The notes: generated by a model not told the origin, from the sequence alone. A stretch of DNA of 64,000 bases from Streptococcus penaeicida (GCF_002887775.1 NZ_LOCM01000006.1:77192-141191); one strand, 5' to 3'; shown: positions 9,374 through 18,229, numbered from the stretch's first letter. Translations and numbers: made by a program.

Positions 9374-10285
9374 TTACATGATACCGAATAGACGAGCAAG
9401 AATACCAACGACAAATAAAGCAATAATGATTGTAATTGGTGAAACTTTTTTCTTAAGTAACCACATACATAAGAAAGTAAGTACAAGACCCATTAATCCA
9501 GGGATAAGTGAATCAAGTTGTCCTTGAAGTGATTGTGCTTGATATTTATCAAGGCTCATACCACCAATGGCTTGTCCTAAAATACCTTTTAATTCAGCAC
9601 CGTTGATGTTTCCTTTAGGGAATTCAACATAAGCACCTTTTGATAACATTTTAGAAGGTAGGTCAACCGTGAATTTAATAGATACCCAACGTTCAACTAA
9701 TACTGCAAGGATGAACATACCTAGGATTGATGCACCTTTAGTGATGTCTTGTAAGATACCGCCAGACATGTCCTTAGTAATTTCAGAACCTGCTTTATAA
9801 CCAAATTCTTGTGTATACCATAAGAAGGCCATACGGATGATATTCCATCCAAGGAAGAAAATGATTGGTCCCATGATGTTACCAGATTGTGCTAATGATG
9901 CACCAAGAGCTCCGAGGATTGGACGAACTGTAAACCAGAATACTGGATCACCGATACCAGCCAACGGTCCCATCATACCGATTTTAACCCCTTGAATAGC
10001 AGCATCGTCGATATCAGTACCATTTGCTCTTTCTTCTTCAAGAGCTAGGGTAACACCCATAATAGGTGCAGCTACATAAGGGTGAGTATTAAAGAATTCT
10101 AAGTGACGAGTAAGAGCAGCTGCTTGATCTTCTTTAGTAGTGTATAATTTCTTGATTGCTGGAATAAGAGAATAAGCCCAACCCAAGTTTTGCATACGTT
10201 CATAGTTCCATGAACCTTGCAAGAATTGTGAACGCCACCAAACTTTTTGGCGATCAGCTTTTGATAATTTAATTTGTTCAGTCAT
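9374..10285 (-). CDS. manN: Mannose-family PTS transporter, IID component
   Basis: This 303-residue protein is the EIID subunit of the mannose/glucose phosphotransferase system. It has the family signature FLQGSWNYERMQNLGWAYSLIPAIKKLY near the start, a GVKIGMMGPLAGIGDP block and two or three C-terminal membrane helices. With ManM it forms the membrane channel. It lies 13 bases after manM in the same operon. In streptococci this is the main glucose PTS and also the receptor for class IIa bacteriocins. Confidence 0.96.
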   Translation of the reverse strand: MTEQIKLSKADRQKVWWRSQFLQGSWNYERMQNLGWAYSLIPAIKKLYTTKEDQAAALTRHLEFFNTHPYVAAPIMGVTLALEEERANGTDIDDAAIQGVKIGMMGPLAGIGDPVFWFTVRPILGALGASLAQSGNIMGPIIFFLGWNIIRMAFLWYTQEFGYKAGSEITKDMSGGILQDITKGASILGMFILAVLVERWVSIKFTVDLPSKMLSKGAYVEFPKGNINGAELKGILGQAIGGMSLDKYQAQSLQGQLDSLIPGLMGLVLTFLCMWLLKKKVSPITIIIALFVVGILARLFGIM

Positions 10286-10298
10286 GTTAGGCCCCTTT

Positions 10299-11111
10299 CT
10301 AGTAGTCTTCTAGGATATCGCCGATAGGATCATTTGATCCACCGTTACCTGATCCACCATTTCCACCTTGTTTAGAAAGGTTAAGGTAGATGAAGGCCAT
10401 AGCAACACCGATTACACCAAGTGCGATAAGTGTTAAGTCGCTTAAGGCTGCAAAAGCAAAACCAAGAGCGAAGAATGGCCAAACTTCACGAGTAGCCATC
10501 ATGTTGATAACCATAGCATAACCTACGGCAACAACCATACCACCACCAACAGCCATACCGCCGTTTAACCAATCAGGCATCATTCCTAAAGCATCTTTAA
10601 CAGCGCTAGCTGGGATAGCAATAAGAAGTGCAGCTGGTATTGCAATACGAAGACCTTGCATCATCAATGCGATGAAGTGAGCACGTTCAACCCCAGCAAT
10701 ATTACCGTCTTTAGCAGCATTATCAGCTGTATGTGCTAAGGCAACTGAAAGAGTACGAACAATCATAGTAAGGAATAAACCTGCAACTGCCAAAGGAATA
10801 GCAGTTGCTGTTGCAACAGCAACACCTTGAGATGTGAAGTTACCACCTTTAACCATGATAATAGCAGCAGCTACTGAAGCTAAGGCAGCATCAGGTGCAA
10901 CTGCAGCTCCAATGTTTGCCCAACCAAGAGCGATCATTTGTAAAAATCCACCAAGCATGACACCTGCTTCTAAGTTACCAGTTACAAGACCGATAAGAGT
11001 ACAAGCTACAAGTGGTTGATGGAATTGAAATTGGTCAAGGATACCTTCCATACCTGCGAAGAAGGCAACCACAACGACCAAGATAGCAGAAATAATTGAA
11101 ATATCTGACAT
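10299..11111 (-). CDS. manM: Mannose-family PTS transporter, IIC component
   Basis: This 270-residue, very hydrophobic protein is the EIIC permease subunit. It begins MSDISIISAILVVVVAFFAGMEGILDQFQFHQPL, the standard family start, and has repeated helices rich in Ala and Gly. The C-terminus carries a glycine/asparagine-rich segment (GGNGGSGNGGSNDP). It is separated from manL by about 100 bases that contain two hairpins. Confidence 0.96.
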   Translation of the reverse strand: MSDISIISAILVVVVAFFAGMEGILDQFQFHQPLVACTLIGLVTGNLEAGVMLGGFLQMIALGWANIGAAVAPDAALASVAAAIIMVKGGNFTSQGVAVATATAIPLAVAGLFLTMIVRTLSVALAHTADNAAKDGNIAGVERAHFIALMMQGLRIAIPAALLIAIPASAVKDALGMMPDWLNGGMAVGGGMVVAVGYAMVINMMATREVWPFFALGFAFAALSDLTLIALGVIGVAMAFIYLNLSKQGGNGGSGNGGSNDPIGDILEDY

Positions 11112-11138
11112 TTTCTTATCCTTTCGAAGTGTATCTAT

Positions 11139-11162
11139 CGAAATTTAACTACTTAAATTTCG
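11139..11162 (-). promoter_or_regulatory. Intercistronic hairpin between manL and manM (manM-proximal)
   Basis: CGAAATTTAA and TTAAATTTCG form a perfect ten-base-pair stem with a four-base loop and no T run. It could protect or define an mRNA end, giving different ManL and ManM levels. Confidence 0.55.
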
Positions 11163-11182
11163 TTCAATTTGAGTATTAAACG

Positions 11183-11210
11183 CTTCCTTTTAATCTAAAA
11201 TTAAAGGAAG
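11183..11210 (-). promoter_or_regulatory. Intercistronic hairpin just after manL
   Basis: On the minus strand CTTCCTTTAAT pairs with ATTAAAAGGAAG, starting four bases after the manL stop. It lacks a clear T run, so it looks like a processing or stabilising hairpin rather than a full terminator. Confidence 0.55.
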
Positions 11211-11214
11211 GTCC

Positions 11215-12204
11215 TTATTGAATGTGAGCTTTTTTGATTAGTTCAAATAAGTTCTTTTTAGAATCATTTGGAACTTTACGAACATCAAAATCAACTCCTA
11301 ATTCTTGAAGTTTTTCAAAGGCAGCAACATCCTCTTTATCCATTGATAATACGTTGTTTACCATTGTTTTACCAGTTGAGTGTGCCATTGAACCAACATT
11401 CAATTCTTTGATTTCAACGCCACCTTCGACAGCACGAAGCGCATCTTGAACAGTTTCAAATAAAATTAAAGCATGAGTATTGCCAAAACGAGGATCTTTG
11501 GCAACTTCAGTTAATTTTTTAATAGGAACAACATTTGCTTTGATTCCGCCAGGCGCAGCTTGTTTAATCAACTGTTTGCGAAGTTCATCTTTCGCAACTG
11601 TATCTGACGCAACAATGATACGGTTTGCTTTAGAAGCTGGAGTCCAAGCAGTAGCAACTTGACCATGTAAAAGACGAGTGTCGATACGTGCAAGGTTAAT
11701 TTTAAGTTTACCATCACCGATGACAGTTCCTTCTGGAATTGAACCTTGTTTAACTGGAGCAGCTGCTTGAGGAGCAACAACTTCCACAGGATTGAGTTCT
11801 TCAGGAAGTGCTTTAACACCTTCTTTAGACTCTTTAATAATATTAGCGGCAACTTGTTCAACACCTGCATTAGCGTCCATCATACGCTCAGTGTAGGCTT
11901 GAATAAGCATTGGCAAGTTGAGACCTGTGATGATAGCCATTTTACGTTCAGGATTTTCTCCCATTACGCGACTAGCTTGGTTAAATGGAGATCCGCTCCA
12001 AAGGTCAGCTAGTACAAGGACTTCATCATCAGCATCAAATTGAGCGATAGCATTGTTGAAGTGTCCATATAAATCGTCAGGTCCTTCGTTTGGCATGAAA
12101 GTCACAACTTGAACTTTCTCTTGTTCGCCAAAAATCATAGAACCAGATTGATGAATACCTTCAGCAAATTTACCGTGGCTGGCAATAATAATACCGATAC
12201 CCAT
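11215..12204 (-). CDS. manL: Mannose-family PTS transporter, IIAB component
   Basis: This 329-residue cytoplasmic phosphocarrier has an N-terminal EIIA domain (residues 1-130) with the phosphorylated His in [12 protein letters not shown], an Ala/Pro linker near 150, and a C-terminal EIIB domain with its His in [15 protein letters not shown]. It passes phosphate from HPr to the sugar moving through ManM/ManN. AAAAGGAGGAAG precedes the ATG. A cre-like sequence lies about 130 bases upstream, fitting CcpA control. Confidence 0.97.
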   Translation of the reverse strand: MGIGIIIASHGKFAEGIHQSGSMIFGEQEKVQVVTFMPNEGPDDLYGHFNNAIAQFDADDEVLVLADLWSGSPFNQASRVMGENPERKMAIITGLNLPMLIQAYTERMMDANAGVEQVAANIIKESKEGVKALPEELNPVEVVAPQAAAPVKQGSIPEGTVIGDGKLKINLARIDTRLLHGQVATAWTPASKANRIIVASDTVAKDELRKQLIKQAAPGGIKANVVPIKKLTEVAKDPRFGNTHALILFETVQDALRAVEGGVEIKELNVGSMAHSTGKTMVNNVLSMDKEDVAAFEKLQELGVDFDVRKVPNDSKKNLFELIKKAHIQ

Positions 12205-12332
12205 TCTTGTTCTTCCTCCTTTTAAAAATTTTTTCGTTGAAATGAAAAAGAATAATCTCCTTCCAAATTTCTACTTCATAAGTCATTTGGCAATCCTTTT
12301 TCCTTTAAACGAAATTCAAGAACGTATCTATT

Positions 12333-12346
12333 TTAAAACGTTTTCA
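12333..12346 (-). promoter_or_regulatory. cre-like site upstream of manLMN
   Basis: The minus strand reads TGAAAACGTTTTAA, one base away from the CcpA consensus TGWAANCGNTNWCA. It lies between a candidate promoter (TATAAT at 12375-12380, TTTGTG at 12397-12402) and manL. The 12205-12578 gap holds nothing else that looks coding; a 75-codon plus-strand frame in it has no ribosome site or family resemblance. Confidence 0.55.
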
Positions 12347-12534
12347 ATGAAAAAGCAATACTTTTTCCGAAATAATTATAAATATAAGAAAAAATTCACA
12401 AAGTCATGTTATATAATCAGATTTAGTGAAAAGATGATATTATCTCACGGTTTAAAATTCAGAGTATGAAGAAAAAATAATGAAAAATGATTGAAAGCAT
12501 GAAAAACATTTCCAAGCTAAGGAAAAACATCTCT

Positions 12535-12569
12535 TAAAAAACCACCTTGTTAATCTTCAAAGTGGTTTC
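12535..12569 (-). terminator. Terminator of the HAD phosphatase gene
   Basis: AAACCAC (12539-12545) pairs with GTGGTTT (12562-12568), followed by a T run on the minus strand, right after the stop codon at 12579. Confidence 0.65.
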
Positions 12570-12578
12570 GTTTTATCT

Positions 12579-13391
12579 TTATAAGAAAAGCGCTTCTAAT
12601 TGCTTTGCCACACCATCTTCTTCATTAGTCCATTGGATTTGGTGGTCAGCATGGGGCAGGAGAATGGGGTTAGCATTTTTCATTGCATAACCTGTGCCGG
12701 CAAAGGAGAGCATCTCGGTATCGTTTTGTTCATCTCCAAAGGCAATGAGGTCTTGCTTATCTTTATTATAGAGATCTAGGAGATATTTCAATGCATAGGC
12801 TTTATTTACATTCTTTGGAGAAATTTCCAAAATATTTAAAGGGCCTCCCCAAGAATCAACTTCGATTTCATTATTGAAATAGCTACGCATTTGTTTGGCT
12901 AATTCATTTTTATCTTGATGGTGCGTTTGAGTTAGTAAGGCATTTGGATTACGCGTGATTTTGGTTTCAATTAATTTCATCTCATCAGTAATTGAGGGTA
13001 CACCAAATAATTGTGGATCAATTTTTTCGCGATTATTTAAGGTGATGTAGAAATTTTTACGATACTCACTAGCAATAAAATCCATTTGAAAATCATTTTG
13101 AGATTTTAAAATTTCAATTAAATATTTTTTATCAAGCGTTACGTTGTGCTCGAATTCCCACTTTTGTTCAGGCATATGGGTTAGGGAGCCATTGAAAGTA
13201 ATCATAGGTGTCTTTAATTGTAACTGATGATAATAGTCCATAGCCATGCGATAAGGACGACCTGTGGAAATCACGACATGATGTCCTTTTTCTTGTACTT
13301 TTTGGAGTACATTCTTTGTATAGTCAGAGATAGTGTTGTCTCGATGGAGCAAAGTCCCATCTAAATCAAGGGCAATTATTTTTTTAGTCAT
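12579..13391 (-). CDS. HAD-superfamily hydrolase, Cof subfamily (sugar-phosphate phosphatase-like)
   Basis: This 270-residue protein has the HAD nucleophile motif DLDGTLLHRDN at residues 8-18, a STGRPYRMA motif II, and GDEQNDTEMLSFAG near the C-terminus with the acidic motif IV; this is the Cof-type IIB cap subclass. Such enzymes dephosphorylate sugar phosphates or flavin nucleotides; the substrate cannot be told. It is a single-gene unit between the man operon and a purine-type permease. Confidence 0.88.
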   Translation of the reverse strand: MTKKIIALDLDGTLLHRDNTISDYTKNVLQKVQEKGHHVVISTGRPYRMAMDYYHQLQLKTPMITFNGSLTHMPEQKWEFEHNVTLDKKYLIEILKSQNDFQMDFIASEYRKNFYITLNNREKIDPQLFGVPSITDEMKLIETKITRNPNALLTQTHHQDKNELAKQMRSYFNNEIEVDSWGGPLNILEISPKNVNKAYALKYLLDLYNKDKQDLIAFGDEQNDTEMLSFAGTGYAMKNANPILLPHADHQIQWTNEEDGVAKQLEALFL

Positions 13392-13470
13392 GATAAAAGT
13401 ATATCAAAAATAATTTATTTGCCATAGTAAATGGTAAAGACTTGAAAAATTTTTTGTTTTAGTAGAAAAG

Positions 13471-13483
13471 ACGAACAATTCGT
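13471..13483 (+). promoter_or_regulatory. PurBox-like palindrome upstream of the NCS2 permease
   Basis: ACGAA and TTCGT face each other across CAA. The CGAAC core resembles the PurR-binding PurBox of lactic acid bacteria (AWWWCCGAACWWT) with two mismatches. It is about 160 bases before a likely purine permease, so PurR control is plausible but unproven. Confidence 0.35.
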
Positions 13484-13565
13484 TATTAATTTTCTAAATT
13501 GTTTGAAAAGCTTTGTGACAAGTGGTAGGATAATACTATCGTTTTTAACGACACATTATTGGATG

Positions 13566-13607
13566 AAATCAAAGCTAGTCATGATTAGTGACGGTTTTTT
13601 TGATTTT
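13566..13607 (+). promoter_or_regulatory. Leader hairpin with T run before the NCS2 permease
   Basis: AAATCAAA (13566-13573) can pair with TTTGATTT (13599-13606), and GTCA with TGAC inside it; a run of seven T lies on the 3' side. The shape suggests an attenuator-like leader. It does not match the purine (xpt-type) riboswitch core that I would expect, so the class is unknown. Confidence 0.35.
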
Positions 13608-13645
13608 TACCTATCTTATTACTTATTTAAGGAGTCTCCATTCTA

Positions 13646-15106
13646 ATGGAAAAGTTTTTTAATTTAAAGGAAAATGACACGAGTGTCTCAACCGAAATCG
13701 TTGCTGGTTTAACAACCTTTTTTGCAATGTCGTATATTTTATTTGTTAATCCAAGTATTCTTGGTGCAGCTGGAATGCCAACGAAAGCTGTCTTTTTAGC
13801 AACAATTATTGCTGCAGCAATTTCAACAGCAATAATGGGGCTATTTGCAAATGTACCTTATGCATTAGCACCTGGAATGGGCTTAAATGCTTTCTTTACT
13901 TATACAGTCGTATTTGGACTAGGTTTTTCTTGGCAAGAAGCACTAGGGATGGTATTTATTTGTGGACTATTTAATATCTTTATTACAGTTACAAAAGTCC
14001 GTAAAAGTATCATTAAAGCTATTCCACTAAGTCTCCAACATGCAATCGGTGGAGGGATTGGTGTCTTTGTTGCTTATCTTGGTTTTAAAAATGCAAATAT
14101 TATCAATTTCTCATTATCAGCACAAAATATTGTAGCAGTTAATGGCGTTGAACCAGCTAAAGCTACAGCTAAAACCTTTGCTAATGGTGTTTTTGCTGTT
14201 AACGCAAATGGTGGAGTTGTACCTGCGATTTCAACATTCACAGATCCTAGCGTTCTCTTAGCTATTTTTGGTCTCCTTCTTATGGCAGTTTTAGTCATTA
14301 AAAATGTTCGTGGAGCAATTTTAATTGGTATCATTGTAACTACATTAGTTGGGATTCCACTTGGTGTTGTTGATTTATCACACTTAAACTTTGGATCAAA
14401 TCATATTGGTCAAGCGTTCGATGAATTAGGAACAACTTTCTTGGCGGCCTTTGGTGGAATTGCATCTTTATTTAAAGATTCAACACGTTTACCATTAGTC
14501 TTAATGACAATATTTGCCTTCTCATTATCTGATACATTTGATACAATTGGTACCTTTATTGGTACAGGTCGTCGTACAGGTATTTTCTCAGCAGAAGACG
14601 AAGCAGCCCTTGAAAACTCTACTGGATTCTCTTCTAAGATGGACCGTGCACTTTTTGCCGATGCTATCGGAACATCAATCGGTGCCTTATTCGGAACGTC
14701 AAATACAACAACATATGTTGAATCAGCTGCAGGTATTGCTGAAGGTGGCCGTACAGGTTTAACCGCTCTTTCTACAGCAGTATGTTTCTTGCTTTCAATT
14801 TTCTTATTACCACTTGTTGGTATCGTTCCAGCAGCAGCAACAGCACCTGCATTAATCATCGTTGGGGTAATGATGGTTTCATCATTCTTGGATGTTGATT
14901 GGAGTAATTTCGAAGATGCTTTACCAGCCTTCTTCGCAGCCTTTTTCATGGCTTTATGTTACTCAATTTCATACGGTATCGCAGGAGCCTTCATTTTCTA
15001 TTGCTTAGTGAAAATTGTAAAAGGTAAAGCTAATGAAGTTCATCCAATTTTATGGGGTGCAACCTTCCTCTTTATTCTAAACTTTGTCATTTTAGCTATC
15101 TTATAA
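13646..15106 (+). CDS. NCS2-family permease, likely guanine/hypoxanthine uptake
   Basis: This 486-residue protein has about 12-14 hydrophobic segments. It starts MEKFFNLKENDTSVSTEIVAGLTTFFAMSYILFVNP, the signature of the PbuG/AzgA branch of nucleobase:cation symporters, and carries SDTFDTIGTFIGTGRRTG and GTSNTTTYVESAAGIAEGGRTG, conserved in that branch. It probably imports guanine or hypoxanthine by proton symport. AAGGAGTCTCC precedes the ATG. It is a single-gene unit with a strong terminator. Confidence 0.92.
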   Translation: MEKFFNLKENDTSVSTEIVAGLTTFFAMSYILFVNPSILGAAGMPTKAVFLATIIAAAISTAIMGLFANVPYALAPGMGLNAFFTYTVVFGLGFSWQEALGMVFICGLFNIFITVTKVRKSIIKAIPLSLQHAIGGGIGVFVAYLGFKNANIINFSLSAQNIVAVNGVEPAKATAKTFANGVFAVNANGGVVPAISTFTDPSVLLAIFGLLLMAVLVIKNVRGAILIGIIVTTLVGIPLGVVDLSHLNFGSNHIGQAFDELGTTFLAAFGGIASLFKDSTRLPLVLMTIFAFSLSDTFDTIGTFIGTGRRTGIFSAEDEAALENSTGFSSKMDRALFADAIGTSIGALFGTSNTTTYVESAAGIAEGGRTGLTALSTAVCFLLSIFLLPLVGIVPAAATAPALIIVGVMMVSSFLDVDWSNFEDALPAFFAAFFMALCYSISYGIAGAFIFYCLVKIVKGKANEVHPILWGATFLFILNFVILAIL

Positions 15107-15117
15107 TTAATAGACAG

Positions 15118-15145
15118 AGCAGTTACGTATGTGACTGCTTTTTTG
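15118..15145 (+). terminator. Terminator of the NCS2 permease gene
   Basis: GCAGTTAC pairs with GTGACTGC around GTAT, followed by TTTTTT. Confidence 0.88.
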
Positions 15146-15165
15146 CTGTCTCCTCAACTGAGGAC

Positions 15166-15194
15166 TTGGAAGTCAAAATCTTTTCTGATATAAT
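15166..15194 (+). promoter_or_regulatory. Promoter with +1 on the tsaE ATG
   Basis: TTGGAA (15166-15171), a 17-base spacer, and TGATATAAT with TATAAT at 15189-15194. The expected +1 is 15201, the A of the tsaE ATG, and no ribosome binding site lies between. Confidence 0.7.
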
Positions 15195-15200
15195 GACCTT

Positions 15201-15644
15201 ATGTTTTATAGTGAAAATGAAAATGAACTGATTGACTTTGGTATCAAAATTGGAAAAGCATTGAAAGCAGAGGATGTTATTATCCTTTCCGGAGAACTAG
15301 GTGCTGGCAAGACAACCATTACAAAAGGGATTGCAAAAGGCCTCGAGATCGATCAAATGATTAAAAGTCCAACTTACACCATTGTTCGTGAGTATCAAGG
15401 CCGTCTCCCCCTATATCATCTAGATGTTTATCGCATTGGTGATGATCCCGACTCCATCGATTTGGATGATTTTGTTTATGGGAATGGTGTCACAGTTATC
15501 GAATGGGGAAATCTATTAGATTTAGAGAGATTTGAAGATTATTTAACCATTAGCCTTGCTAAAACAGAATTAGGACGTCAGCTGTCATTAAGTGCCAAAG
15601 GCCCCCGTTCAGAAGACCTTTTAGAGGATATTGTAAATGCCTGA
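15201..15644 (+). CDS. tsaE: tRNA threonylcarbamoyladenosine biosynthesis ATPase TsaE
   Basis: This 147-residue P-loop protein has a Walker A motif GELGAGKTTITKGIAKGL at about residues 32-49 and the family blocks SPTYTIVREY, LYHLDVYRI and VIEWG. With TsaB and TsaD it makes the t6A37 modification of ANN-decoding tRNAs. The ATG coincides with the predicted transcription start, so the mRNA appears leaderless. Its end overlaps the GNAT gene by eight bases, an arrangement also seen in other streptococci. Confidence 0.95.
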   Translation: MFYSENENELIDFGIKIGKALKAEDVIILSGELGAGKTTITKGIAKGLEIDQMIKSPTYTIVREYQGRLPLYHLDVYRIGDDPDSIDLDDFVYGNGVTVIEWGNLLDLERFEDYLTISLAKTELGRQLSLSAKGPRSEDLLEDIVNA

Positions 15645-16161
15645 AGCAAGTGTAATCATTGAAGAGGCTCAGGCAAGTGATGCCACAGCAATACAAGTTC
15701 TTATCAAACAATTAGCTAATGAGACTGACTTTATTACTGAAACAGAGTCACTTATCTCTGTTCCAACTCATTTTTTAGCTGAACAGTTAGAAAAGCTCAC
15801 AGAGAGTCCAAAGGAGTTGTGTCTGCTTTTAAAAGTAGATAATCAGCCTATAGGTCTCTTGAATATTTCTAATAGCCATCAAGCAGATAGCGACCATATC
15901 GGTGAGCTTTTTATTGGTATACAAAATCCTTTTCAAGGCTATGGTTTGGGACAAGATTTGTTAGCTATAGCAATTGATTGGGCAATAGAAATAGACTTTT
16001 TAAAGAAAATTGAATTGGAAGTTCAAGTTGAAAATCAAAAAGCGATTCACATTTATGAAAAATTTGGGTTTGAGATTGAAGGAAAACGAAAATTAGCTGT
16101 TATAACTAAAGATGGAGAATTTCGAGATGTCTATCTAATGGGTAGAATACTAGAAAATTAG
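15637..16161 (+). CDS. GNAT-family N-acetyltransferase
   Basis: This 174-residue protein has the GNAT acetyl-CoA fold: residues QNPFQGYGLGQDLLAIAIDWA form the pyrophosphate-binding region, and the NQKAIHIYEKFGFEIEGKRK motif closes the fold. The family acetylates amines on proteins, antibiotics or small molecules; the substrate here is unknown. It overlaps tsaE by eight bases and is followed nine bases later by the LCP gene, so the three form one operon. Confidence 0.88.
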   Translation: MPEASVIIEEAQASDATAIQVLIKQLANETDFITETESLISVPTHFLAEQLEKLTESPKELCLLLKVDNQPIGLLNISNSHQADSDHIGELFIGIQNPFQGYGLGQDLLAIAIDWAIEIDFLKKIELEVQVENQKAIHIYEKFGFEIEGKRKLAVITKDGEFRDVYLMGRILEN

Positions 16162-16169
16162 AAAAATAC

Positions 16170-17486
16170 ATGAAAATTGGAAAAAAAATATTCTTGATGA
16201 TTTTAACAATCATCCTAACAACAGTTGTAGCTTTGGGGGTCTATGCCACAAGCGCCTACAATTTTTCTACCAGTGAGCTCGCAAAAACTTTTAAAGATTT
16301 TAATACTTCTGGGAAAAAGAGTACTGCTATCAGTCAAACAAAGCCCTTTTCAATTCTTTTAATGGGTGTTGATACAGGTTCATCAGAGCGTAAGTCAAAA
16401 TGGTCGGGTAATAGTGACTCAATGATTTTAGTAACTATTAATCCGAAAACAAAGAAAACAACCATGACCAGTTTGGAACGGGATATTTTAATGGAATTAT
16501 CTGGTCCCAAATCAAATGATATGGATGGTGCTGAGGCTAAACTCAATGCTGCCTACGCTGCCGGTGGCGCTCGAATGGCCATTATGACAGTTCAAGATTT
16601 GCTCAATATTAAGATTGATAATTATGTTCGCATTAATATGCAAGGATTAATTGATTTAGTTGATGCCGTTGGTGGGATTACTGTAACCAATGAATTTGAT
16701 TTCCCCATTTCAATTTCAGAAAACGAACCAGAATACCAAGCTAAGGTTCAGCCAGGGATTCATAAGGTCAATGGAGAACAAGCCTTGGTCTATGCTCGTA
16801 TGCGTTATGACGACCCAGAAGGTGATTATGGTCGGCAAAAACGTCAACGGATTGTTATTCAGAAAGTCATTAAGAAAATTCTAGCTCTCAATAGTGTTAG
16901 TTCTTACCGCAAAATTTTGCACGCGGTCAGCAACAACATGCAAACCAATATTGAGATTTCTAGCGATACCATTCCCAACTTACTTGGCTATGCCGATTCT
17001 CTTAAAAAAATAAAATCTTATCAATTAAAAGGTGTAGATGCCACCTTGGCTGATGGTGGTTCTTATCAAATTGTAACCGAAGAACACCTACTAGAGGTGC
17101 AAAATCGCATTCGTCGTCAATTAGGACTAAGTAAAGTGACGGAATTGAAAACGTCAGCTGTTACTTATGAGGAATTGTATGGCGTAAGTGCTAAAACAAG
17201 TAAAAGCAAAGCTTCCAATTCTGGAGAAAATAATAATGATAGTGGTTCAGATAGCCAATATTCAGGCGATTCTAATGGAACCTATTATTCTAATTATGAT
17301 AATAATATTACCATTATTCCACCAGAAAGTAGTGCACCTGCTGCTTCAAGCCCTGCTGTTGGTTCTAATTCTGGTACTTACTCAGGAAATGGTGATTCGA
17401 CAACCGTCCCAGTAACACCGACGACTCCAACAGTACCGGTAACACCAGCACCAAGTGCTGAAACTGGAACAGTTACCGCTCCATAA
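16170..17486 (+). CDS. LytR-CpsA-Psr family cell wall glycopolymer ligase
   Basis: This 438-residue protein has one N-terminal membrane anchor (residues 7-28) and an extracellular LCP domain with PFSILLMGVDTG, DSMILVTINPKTKKTTMTSLERD and the Arg-rich YARMRYDDPEGDYGRQKRQ. LCP proteins attach teichoic acids or capsule to peptidoglycan. The C-terminal tail, about residues 340-438, is low-complexity Ser/Asn and then Pro/Thr/Val repeats. It is commonly named lytR. No good ribosome site precedes the ATG; coupling with the GNAT gene is likely. Confidence 0.92.
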   Translation: MKIGKKIFLMILTIILTTVVALGVYATSAYNFSTSELAKTFKDFNTSGKKSTAISQTKPFSILLMGVDTGSSERKSKWSGNSDSMILVTINPKTKKTTMTSLERDILMELSGPKSNDMDGAEAKLNAAYAAGGARMAIMTVQDLLNIKIDNYVRINMQGLIDLVDAVGGITVTNEFDFPISISENEPEYQAKVQPGIHKVNGEQALVYARMRYDDPEGDYGRQKRQRIVIQKVIKKILALNSVSSYRKILHAVSNNMQTNIEISSDTIPNLLGYADSLKKIKSYQLKGVDATLADGGSYQIVTEEHLLEVQNRIRRQLGLSKVTELKTSAVTYEELYGVSAKTSKSKASNSGENNNDSGSDSQYSGDSNGTYYSNYDNNITIIPPESSAPAASSPAVGSNSGTYSGNGDSTTVPVTPTTPTVPVTPAPSAETGTVTAP

Positions 17487-17488
17487 AG

Positions 17489-17519
17489 AAAAGCAGTGCT
17501 ATTTTTAGCGCTGCTTTTT
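17489..17519 (+). terminator. Terminator of the tsaE-GNAT-LCP operon
   Basis: AAAGCAGTGCTA pairs with TAGCGCTGCTTT and is followed by Ts. The convergent 95-residue gene ends a few bases beyond. Confidence 0.85.
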
Positions 17520-17524
17520 GAGTC

Positions 17525-17812
17525 TTATTTTTGATACTTTTCCATGCGTTCTTTGATTTGATTAATTTTAGGTTGAGTGTCTTGTTTGAAAACTCGAACT
17601 TTGTAAGTCAAGTCGTCCCCAATACTTTGAATTTTTTGAATCTCAGTTTGAATCCGATTGAGATTGACTTTGATATTATCTAAATCCATCTGAATCAAAT
17701 CTTTTTCACTGTTAGCTTCTGCTAGGCCAGATTTAATCTGATCACGTTTCTGATATGCGGTGTAGGCTGCAAAAGAGGTTAACCCCGCCAAGATAAATGC
17801 TTTAACTTTCAT
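17525..17812 (-). CDS. Small membrane-anchored coiled-coil protein (YtxH-like)
   Basis: This 95-residue protein has a short N-terminal hydrophobic segment (KAFILAGLTSFAAYTAY) followed by a charged heptad-like helix extending almost to the end (NIKVNLNRIQTEIQKIQS). It resembles YtxH-type small membrane proteins of unknown function. Its ATG overlaps the stop of the HIT gene by four bases, so it is translated in an operon with it. Confidence 0.7.
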   Translation of the reverse strand: MKVKAFILAGLTSFAAYTAYQKRDQIKSGLAEANSEKDLIQMDLDNIKVNLNRIQTEIQKIQSIGDDLTYKVRVFKQDTQPKINQIKERMEKYQK

Positions 17813-18229
17813 TCTCCAACCTCCATTTTTATTTTATTCGCCAATTGTGCCAATCTATCAAAGTCAGGTTCATGTGTTGTATATTGAATGGCTATTCCGT
17901 CAGTTTCACTATATCGAGGAACCAGGTGGATATGCGCGTGGAAAACGGTCTGACCAGCAATCTCCTCGTTATTGTTGACGATGTTCATGCCAATAGCATT
18001 AGTAGCACTCTGTAAAGCTCTAGCCAACTTAGGGAGATGATAGAAAGTTTGACTAGCAGTATCGGCATCCATCTCCAAGACATTACGAACATGTTTCTTA
18101 GGAATCAGCAAGCTATGACCAGGAGTCGTTTGTGAAATATCTAAAAAAAGCCAAAACATCGTCGTCTTCATATATTTTTGAAGCTGGAATTTCTCCATTT
18201 ACAATTTTACAAAAAATACAATCATCCAT
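17809..18229 (-). CDS. HIT-family nucleotide-binding hydrolase, frameshifted
   Basis: The N-terminal frame MDDCIFCKIVNGEIPASKIYEDDDVLAF and the second frame LDISQTTPGHSLLIPKKH are pieces of one HIT protein. A run of seven T on the coding strand (18153-18159) should be six; with that the protein is 139 residues, the normal size. The HIT triad is in HAHIHLVPR, and an N-terminal CxxC (CIFC) binds zinc. HIT proteins hydrolyse AMP-lysine or similar adducts. The gene lies divergently beside ecsAB, as in many Firmicutes. Confidence 0.88.

Noticed and set aside
12242-12469. 75-codon plus-strand frame in the gap upstream of manL
   Set aside because: It has no ribosome site, is very Lys/Phe/Asn-rich like random AT-rich sequence, and overlaps the man promoter and cre-like site on the other strand.
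13560-13620. Guanine riboswitch before the NCS2 permease
   Set aside because: The conserved loop-loop and three-way junction bases of purine riboswitches are not seen, only a simple hairpin.
14410-14949. 179-codon minus-strand frame inside the NCS2 permease gene
   Set aside because: It is fully antisense to a strongly conserved gene, has no promoter or ribosome site and shows no family motif.
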